This document shows, piece by piece, positions 7,865 through 11,546 of a stretch of 11,546 nucleotides of DNA. The stretch spans positions 1 through 11,546 of the forward strand of contig JAUYEQ010000670.1 of assembly GCA_030691295.1 (NCBI GenBank), written 5' to 3'. This DNA is from Bacteroidota bacterium (lineage in GTDB: Bacteria; Bacteroidota; Bacteroidia; Bacteroidales; Prolixibacteraceae). Each line of letters opens with the position of its first letter. The first letter of the stretch is position 1. The notes beneath the pieces were generated by a model, which had not been told where the DNA came from, searched no databases, and saw only the letters and a program-made list of their open reading frames with translations. The translations under genes and the position numbers were made by a program.

Positions 7865-8122
7865 ATGGAATCAAGAAATCTAAGGAAGGAGCGTATTGGA
7901 GTTGTTGTGAGTAACAAAATGGAATGCACAATCGTTGTTGCCGAAAAGCGCAAGGAAAAACATCCCATTTATGGAAAATTCGTCAACAAAACTTCCAAGT
8001 TTTACGCCCACGATGAAAAGAACAGCTGTAACATTGGCGATACTGTAAAGATCATGGAAACACGTCCGATCAGTAAACAAAAATGTTGGAGATTAGTGGA
8101 AATCATAGAAAGAGCTAAGTAA
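7865..8122 (+). CDS. rpsQ: 30S ribosomal protein S17
   Basis: S17 is an OB-fold primary binder of the 5' and central domains of 16S rRNA, placed in the 30S body. The 85-residue protein shows the N-terminal strand [20 protein letters not shown], the loop [20 protein letters not shown], and the family signature [18 protein letters not shown] at 58-75. The length is typical. The ATG is 2 bases after the rpmC stop (TAGTAATGG) and has no Shine-Dalgarno, so reinitiation from rpmC is plausible. It is the last gene of the S10-type segment; rplN follows after only 2 bases, so the S10 and spc segments are joined without a promoter-sized gap. Confidence 0.98.
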   Translation: MESRNLRKERIGVVVSNKMECTIVVAEKRKEKHPIYGKFVNKTSKFYAHDEKNSCNIGDTVKIMETRPISKQKCWRLVEIIERAK

Positions 8123-8124
8123 TC

Positions 8125-8490
8125 ATGATACAACAAGAATCAAGATGTACCGTTGCCGATAATAGTGGAGCAAAAGAAGTGCTTTGTATTCGTGTACTAG
8201 GCGGAACAAGAAAGCGCTATGCATCATTAGGCGATACCATTGTAGTTACAGTAAAAAGTGCTATAGCAGGTAGTGAAATGAAAAAAGGTGCCGTATCAAA
8301 AGCCATCATTGTTCGTACCACGAAAGAAGTTAGACGTCCGGACGGAACTTACATCCGTTTTGACGACAACGCTGTCGTTTTACTGAATAATAATGCTGAA
8401 ATGCGCGGAACCCGTATATTTGGGCCCGTAGCAAGAGAACTTCGTGATAAAAATATGAAGATTATTTCACTTGCTCCTGAAGTACTTTAA
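8125..8490 (+). CDS. rplN: 50S ribosomal protein L14
   Basis: L14 is a beta-barrel protein on the subunit interface that contributes to bridges B5 and B8 and is the target of the silencing factor RsfS in many bacteria. The 121 residues open [19 protein letters not shown], which is diagnostic for L14, followed by [21 protein letters not shown], the strand [15 protein letters not shown], and the C-terminal [27 protein letters not shown]. Length and motifs are standard. It starts 2 bases after rpsQ with no Shine-Dalgarno, so initiation is probably coupled. This is the first gene of the spc-type segment. The stop TAA is part of a TAATG that could start rplX (see that entry). Confidence 0.98.
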   Translation: MIQQESRCTVADNSGAKEVLCIRVLGGTRKRYASLGDTIVVTVKSAIAGSEMKKGAVSKAIIVRTTKEVRRPDGTYIRFDDNAVVLLNNNAEMRGTRIFGPVARELRDKNMKIISLAPEVL

Positions 8491-8507
8491 TGTATAAAAT
8501 CAGAACA

Positions 8508-8831
8508 ATGCAGAGAAAATTACACATTAAAAAAAGCGATACAGTATTTGTAACGACCGGCAATTACAAAGGCAAGGAAGGCAAAGTGCTCGAAGTTATC
8601 AGAGCAACTGGTAAAGCTATTGTAGAAGGTGTTAACATGGTAAAGAAACATACCAAACCCAATGCAGCACATCCGCAGGGTGGTATTATCGAAAAGGAAG
8701 CACCAATTCATATTTCTAACCTCATGATCAAGGATCCAAAGACAGGAAAACCTACCCGTGTTGGAAGAAAGCTGAATGATAAAGGTAAATTAGTTCGTTA
8801 TTCTAAAAAATCAGGAGAGGAGATTAAGTAA
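8508..8831 (+). CDS. rplX: 50S ribosomal protein L24
   Basis: L24 is an assembly initiator that binds the 5' end of 23S rRNA and sits at the tunnel exit. Two starts are possible. The ATG at 8508 gives 107 residues beginning [13 protein letters not shown], the usual N terminus and length for Bacteroidota. The ATG at 8490 overlaps the rplN stop as TAATG and adds MYKIRT, giving 113 residues. I prefer 8508 on family length, but the overlap is a real argument for 8490. A KOW motif covers about residues 8-35 ([20 protein letters not shown]), followed by [15 protein letters not shown] and the block [17 protein letters not shown]. The last codons (SGEEIK) carry a Shine-Dalgarno-like stretch for rplE, and the TAA stop overlaps the rplE start. 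Confidence 0.96.
   Translation: MQRKLHIKKSDTVFVTTGNYKGKEGKVLEVIRATGKAIVEGVNMVKKHTKPNAAHPQGGIIEKEAPIHISNLMIKDPKTGKPTRVGRKLNDKGKLVRYSKKSGEEIK
8813..8822 (+). promoter_or_regulatory. Shine-Dalgarno-like stretch inside the rplX end, before rplE
   Basis: AGGAG (8813-8817) and overlapping GAGGAG (8817-8822) lie in the last rplX codons; the second is 8 bases upstream of the rplE ATG at 8831. It also encodes the conserved L24 tail SGEE, so the match may come from protein sequence, but the spacing suits initiation at rplE. It lies directly upstream of the hairpin that covers the start codon. Confidence 0.5.
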
Positions 8832-8853
8832 TGGCTTACGTACCAACACTTAA
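8824..8853 (+). promoter_or_regulatory. Candidate S8-binding mRNA hairpin over the rplE start codon
   Basis: Bases 8824-8829 (TTAAGT) pair fully with 8848-8853 (ACTTAA). After a small internal loop, TGG (8832-8834) pairs with CCA (8843-8845) around an 8-base loop, so the rplE ATG at 8831-8833 lies inside the structure. In E. coli, S8 represses the spc operon by binding a hairpin at the start of rplE that mimics helix 21 of 16S rRNA. The helix 21 core, from memory, is UUAAGU on the 5' strand and AUACUGG on the 3' strand. Here the strands are TTAAGT and ACACTTAA: the A-A-G-U core is the same and the other strand keeps A-x-A-C-U, with C in place of U641. Position and core both match, but the stem is short and AT-rich, so this is a hypothesis. 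Confidence 0.45.
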
Positions 8854-9388
8854 GAAAAAATACTTGGACGAAGTGATTCCTGCGTTAGTGAAGGATTTTT
8901 CCTACACCAATACAATGCAGGCGCCAAGGTTAGAGAAAATTGTCATCAATCAGGGAGTTGGAGCTGCTATTGCAGATAAAAAGTTAATCGAAGTCGCAAC
9001 AGACGAGATTACAACTATCGCAGGTCAGAAGGCAGTCCAAACCAAATCAAAAAGAGACATCTCTAATTTCAAACTAAGGAAAAAAATGCCGATCGGCGTA
9101 CGTGTTACACTTCGCAAAGATCGCATGTATGAATTCCTTGATCGTCTAATCAGTGTGTCTCTTCCCCGTATTCGCGATTTCAAAGGAATCGAAAGCAAAA
9201 TGGATGGACAAGGAAATTACACCCTTGGAATTCCTGAGCAAATCATTTTTCCTGAAATTGTAATGGACAAAGTTACCCGGATCAACGGTATGAATATTAC
9301 TTTCGTAACGTCAGCCGATTCAGATGAAGAAGGCTATGCTTTGCTGAAAGAGTTAGGTTTACCTTTTAAAAATGCTAAAAAGAATTAA
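8831..9388 (+). CDS. rplE: 50S ribosomal protein L5
   Basis: L5 binds 5S rRNA together with L18 and forms the central protuberance, touching the P-site tRNA and S13 in bridge B1b. The 185-residue protein has the N-terminal [13 protein letters not shown], the signature [18 protein letters not shown], the 5S-contact stretch [25 protein letters not shown], and the C-terminal [11 protein letters not shown] and [24 protein letters not shown]. Length and motifs are as in other Bacteroidota. The ATG shares one base with the rplX stop. The start codon falls within a hairpin resembling an S8 site, with a Shine-Dalgarno-like stretch just upstream, so this is the likeliest point for translational feedback in the spc segment. 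Confidence 0.98.
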   Translation: MAYVPTLKKKYLDEVIPALVKDFSYTNTMQAPRLEKIVINQGVGAAIADKKLIEVATDEITTIAGQKAVQTKSKRDISNFKLRKKMPIGVRVTLRKDRMYEFLDRLISVSLPRIRDFKGIESKMDGQGNYTLGIPEQIIFPEIVMDKVTRINGMNITFVTSADSDEEGYALLKELGLPFKNAKKN

Positions 9389-9391
9389 GAT

Positions 9392-9661
9392 ATGGCTAAG
9401 GAATCAATGAAAGCCCGGGAAGTAAAAAGGGCAAAACTTGTTGAAAAATATGCCGCAAAAAGGGCCATTCTTAAGGCTGAAGGTGATTCAGCTGGTCTTC
9501 AAAAGCTGCCTAAAAACTCTTCCCGTGTTCGGATGCACAACAGGTGCAAATTAACCGGGCGCCCGAAAGGGTATATGCGTCAATTCGGTATCAGTAGGAT
9601 CAATTTCAGAGAAATGGCTTCTTCTGGTTTAATTCCGGGTGTTAAAAAAGCAAGTTGGTAA
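9392..9661 (+). CDS. rpsN: 30S ribosomal protein S14, zinc-independent (C-) form
   Basis: S14 is a late-binding 30S head protein next to S3, S10 and S19. The 89-residue length and the absence of the two CxxC zinc pairs (only Cys52 is present, in [18 protein letters not shown]) identify the long C- form, not the 61-residue zinc form. The N-terminal half is basic and helical ([20 protein letters not shown]), and the C-terminal core continues [23 protein letters not shown], ending in the characteristic SW. Growth under zinc limitation would therefore not require replacing this copy. It follows rplE by 3 bases with an A-rich leader (AATTAAGAT). An additional zinc-type paralogue is not present in this window. 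Confidence 0.98.
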   Translation: MAKESMKAREVKRAKLVEKYAAKRAILKAEGDSAGLQKLPKNSSRVRMHNRCKLTGRPKGYMRQFGISRINFREMASSGLIPGVKKASW

Positions 9662-9678
9662 TTTATAATTAAGAAGTA

Positions 9679-10086
9679 ATGAGCAAAATTACAGATCCAA
9701 TAGCAGATTATCTGACACGAATCAGAAATGCCCAGAAGGCAAAACATCGTGTAGTTGATATTCCTGCATCCAATATCAAGAAAGAAATTACCAAAATTTT
9801 GAAAGATAAAGGATATATCCTCAACTATAAGTTTGAAGACGAAATCAACTTTCAGGGCAATATTAAAATTGCGTTGAAATATCATCCTGAATCTCACATT
9901 CCTGCGATCAAAACAATCAGAAGAATCAGTAAACCTGGTTTGAGGAAATATTGTCATACCGACAGTATTCCGCGAGTGCTCAACGGTTTGGGAATTGCTG
10001 TAATTTCGACCTCCAGAGGCGTAATTACCGACAAAGAAGCTCGGGAATTAGGTGTTGGCGGTGAGGTTTTATGTTACGTTTATTAA
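9679..10086 (+). CDS. rpsH: 30S ribosomal protein S8
   Basis: S8 is a primary binder of the central domain of 16S rRNA (helices 21 and 25) and, in E. coli, the translational repressor of the spc operon. The 135-residue protein opens [18 protein letters not shown], followed by [21 protein letters not shown]. The C-terminal RNA-binding domain runs from about residue 75, with KPGLRKY and the signature [12 protein letters not shown] at 103-114, then [11 protein letters not shown]. All conserved parts are intact, so it should bind its rRNA site and could recognise a mimic such as the hairpin at 8824-8853 upstream in the same transcript. It begins 17 bases after rpsN behind an A-rich leader (ATAATTAAGAAGTA). 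Confidence 0.98.
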   Translation: MSKITDPIADYLTRIRNAQKAKHRVVDIPASNIKKEITKILKDKGYILNYKFEDEINFQGNIKIALKYHPESHIPAIKTIRRISKPGLRKYCHTDSIPRVLNGLGIAVISTSRGVITDKEARELGVGGEVLCYVY

Positions 10087-10089
10087 TCT

Positions 10090-10095
10090 AGGAGG
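10090..10095 (+). promoter_or_regulatory. Consensus Shine-Dalgarno motif before rplF
   Basis: AGGAGG lies 7 bases upstream of the rplF ATG at 10103, in the 16-base gap after the rpsH stop, so it is not constrained by coding. It is the strongest such motif in the window and decides the rplF start against an in-frame ATG at 10052 inside rpsH. Confidence 0.8.
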
Positions 10096-10102
10096 AACAA
10101 AA

Positions 10103-10660
10103 ATGTCAAGGATAGGTAAACTTCCCATAGAAATACCAGCTGGAGTGAAATTTTCTGTAAGCGATTCAAATCTGGTTACAGTAAAAGGTCCGCTGGGCGA
10201 ACTAACACAACAAGTTGATCCTGATATTTCATTTGAATTGGAAGGAAATACTCTAACGGTAAGACGTCCTTCAGATGAGAAAAAACACCGTGCCATTCAT
10301 GGCTTATACCGTTCACTTATTAACAACATGGTGGAAGGTGTATCAAAAGGTTTCGAAATAAAACTCGAGCTGGTTGGTGTTGGATATCGTGCTGAAAACG
10401 ATGGTCAGGTACTCGATTTGGTTTTAGGTTATTCACACCATACCTACCTGCAACTTCCTTCAGAAGTTTCGGTAGAGGCAAAAAGTGATAAACGCAGTAA
10501 CCCGATTGTAACGCTGAAAAGCTGTGATAAACAACTTATCGGGCATATTGCTGCTAAAATCAGATCCTTCAGAAAACCTGAGCCTTACAAAGGAAAAGGT
10601 GTTAAGTTTGTTGGTGAAATTATTAGGCGCAAGGCCGGAAAATCAGCTGGTGCTAAATAA
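10103..10660 (+). CDS. rplF: 50S ribosomal protein L6
   Basis: L6 binds 23S rRNA helix 97 near the sarcin-ricin loop, close to the factor-binding site used by EF-G and EF-Tu. I set the start at 10103 (MSRIGKLPIEIPAGV, 185 residues). An in-frame ATG at 10052 would add 17 residues coded within rpsH and lacks family support, while 10103 has a consensus AGGAGG 7 bases upstream. Two repeated alpha/beta domains are expected and visible. The first has VTVKGPLGEL and the second begins around LELVGVGYRAE, with the C-terminal signature PEPYKGKGVKFVGEIIRRKAGKS. Length and sequence are normal. It follows rpsH by 16 bases and precedes rplR by 15. The stop TAA is followed by an in-frame TAA. Confidence 0.98.
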   Translation: MSRIGKLPIEIPAGVKFSVSDSNLVTVKGPLGELTQQVDPDISFELEGNTLTVRRPSDEKKHRAIHGLYRSLINNMVEGVSKGFEIKLELVGVGYRAENDGQVLDLVLGYSHHTYLQLPSEVSVEAKSDKRSNPIVTLKSCDKQLIGHIAAKIRSFRKPEPYKGKGVKFVGEIIRRKAGKSAGAK

Positions 10661-10675
10661 TAAAAATTAAAAACC

Positions 10676-11032
10676 ATGGCTTTAACGAAGCAAGAAAGAA
10701 GATATAGAATTAAGAAGAGAATCCGGAAAATCGTTTCCGGAACTGCAGAAAGACCACGTTTGAATGTATTCAGAAGCAACAAGCAGATTTATGCCCAGTT
10801 GATTGATGATTTAAATGGAAAAACGTTGCTCGCAGTTTCCTCGCTTAATAAAGATTTCGTAGGTACCGAGGGTACTAAAATCGAAATGGCTGCGATAATA
10901 GGTAAAGCAATTGCTGAAAAGGCTATAGCTGCCGGAATCTCTGCTGTTGTATTTGATCGTAATGGTTATTTGTATCACGGTAGAGTTAAACAATTAGCTG
11001 ATGCTGCCCGTGAAGGTGGCCTTAAATTTTAA
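10676..11032 (+). CDS. rplR: 50S ribosomal protein L18
   Basis: L18 binds 5S rRNA with L5 and helps attach it to the 50S central protuberance. The 118-residue protein has the basic N-terminal arm [18 protein letters not shown], then [24 protein letters not shown], the central region TLLAVSSL, the helix [43 protein letters not shown] and the usual C terminus of the family. The length fits. The ATG follows AAATTAAAAACC, without Shine-Dalgarno, 15 bases after rplF. The spacer to rpsE is 5 bases (TAGTT), so the last two genes of the window are probably translated in close succession. Confidence 0.98.
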   Translation: MALTKQERRYRIKKRIRKIVSGTAERPRLNVFRSNKQIYAQLIDDLNGKTLLAVSSLNKDFVGTEGTKIEMAAIIGKAIAEKAIAAGISAVVFDRNGYLYHGRVKQLADAAREGGLKF

Positions 11033-11037
11033 TAGTT

Positions 11038-11546
11038 ATGTCAGGAGATATCAGAAAAGTAAAAACCAGTGATCTGGAACTGAAGGATCGGTTGGTAGCT
11101 ATTAACCGCGTTACGAAAGTAACCAAAGGGGGTCGTACATTTAGCTTCTCAGCAATTGTAGTAGTAGGCAACGAAGACGGTATCGTAGGCTGGGGCCTCG
11201 GTAAAGCCAGCGAAGTTACCACTGCAATTTCAAAAGGTGTTGATGCAGCAAAGAAAAACCTTGTTAAGGTTCCGATTCACAAAGGAACAATTCCTCACGA
11301 ACAGGAAGCTAAATTTGGTGGCGCCCGCGTATTTTTAAAACCGGCAACATCAGGAACCGGGGTAAAGGCCGGAGGTGCTATGCGTTCAGTATTGGAAAGT
11401 GTTGGAATTCACAACATCCTTGCAAAATCAAAAGGATCTTCGAACCCGCACAATCTTGTAAAAGCTACTATGGCGGCACTTCTCGAATTGAGAGATGCAC
11501 ATGCAGTAGCCGATCAGCGCGGTGTAACATTGGATAAAGTATTTAA
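11038..11546 (+). CDS. rpsE: 30S ribosomal protein S5, 3' end just outside window
   Basis: S5 lies at the mRNA entry channel of the 30S subunit and affects accuracy and spectinomycin response. The frame is open from the ATG at 11038 to the window edge: 169 full codons plus two bases. I recall Bacteroidota S5 as about 172 residues ending DKVFNG; this reads TLDKVF at the edge, so only a few codons are missing and the gene looks intact. The double-stranded-RNA-binding-like N-terminal domain contains [19 protein letters not shown], the loop where spectinomycin-resistance changes occur in E. coli; no deletion is visible. [10 protein letters not shown] and the C-terminal domain [18 protein letters not shown], with [19 protein letters not shown], follow. 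rpmD would be expected next downstream. Confidence 0.97.
   Translation, partial: MSGDIRKVKTSDLELKDRLVAINRVTKVTKGGRTFSFSAIVVVGNEDGIVGWGLGKASEVTTAISKGVDAAKKNLVKVPIHKGTIPHEQEAKFGGARVFLKPATSGTGVKAGGAMRSVLESVGIHNILAKSKGSSNPHNLVKATMAALLELRDAHAVADQRGVTLDKVF

Noticed and set aside
9580-9957. 125-codon minus-strand open frame across rpsN-rpsH
   Set aside because: It is antisense to two conserved genes and shows no family features.
10052-10102. Earlier in-frame ATG for rplF
   Set aside because: It lies inside rpsH, has no Shine-Dalgarno, and gives an atypical N terminus; 10103 has AGGAGG and the conserved MSRIGKLP start.
1-11546. Mobile element, CRISPR array, tRNA or horizontally acquired system hidden in the cluster
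   Set aside because: All sequence is accounted for by conserved ribosomal genes in canonical order with short spacers; no inverted-repeat ends, repeat-spacer pattern, tRNA fold or foreign gene was seen.

Overview
The window is one uninterrupted, all-plus-strand ribosomal protein gene cluster: 22 protein genes, no unrelated gene, and no gene-free stretch longer than 123 bases. It resembles the chromosome of a Bacteroidota member. The evidence is protein-level: L3 has a [13 protein letters not shown] W-loop, L2 ends DHPMGGGEG...[11 protein letters not shown]23 ends IDFYSNI, and S14 is the long cysteine-poor form. In addition, EF-G is followed directly by S10 with no tuf gene, and most start codons sit behind A-rich leaders without a Shine-Dalgarno motif. 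From remembered sequences I would place it in the Bacteroidales/Marinilabiliales range, but that rank is an inference.

Layout. Bases 1-3002 are the str-type segment: the 3' part of rpsL (S12), then rpsG (S7) and fusA (EF-G). Bases 3042-8122 are the S10-type segment: rpsJ, rplC, rplD, rplW, rplB, rpsS, rplV, rpsC, rplP, rpmC, rpsQ. Bases 8125 to the end are the spc-type segment: rplN, rplX, rplE, rpsN, rpsH, rplF, rplR, rpsE, with rpsE lacking only its last codons at the window edge. Spacers are mostly 0-40 bases, with three clear TAATG stop/start overlaps, so long polycistronic transcription and translational coupling are likely. I found no convincing internal promoter or terminator.

Together the genes supply early 30S binders (S7, S8, S17), the 30S head (S3, S10, S14, S19), the decoding and fidelity proteins S12 and S5, the 50S exit-tunnel proteins (L4, L22, L23, L24, L29), the peptidyl-transferase surroundings (L2, L3, L16), the 5S rRNA binders (L5, L18), and the translocase EF-G.

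The coding content is ordinary. The points worth a second look are non-coding: (1) a hairpin over the rplE start codon (8824-8853) resembling the S8-binding core of 16S rRNA helix 21, at the same gene junction where S8 autoregulates the E. coli spc operon; (2) a possible folded leader in the 123-base rpsL-rpsG spacer (290-372), where E. coli has its S7 control site; (3) an (ATT)7 microsatellite directly before rpsJ; and (4) strong Shine-Dalgarno motifs at only a few genes in a lineage that mostly does without them. None of these has been tested here.
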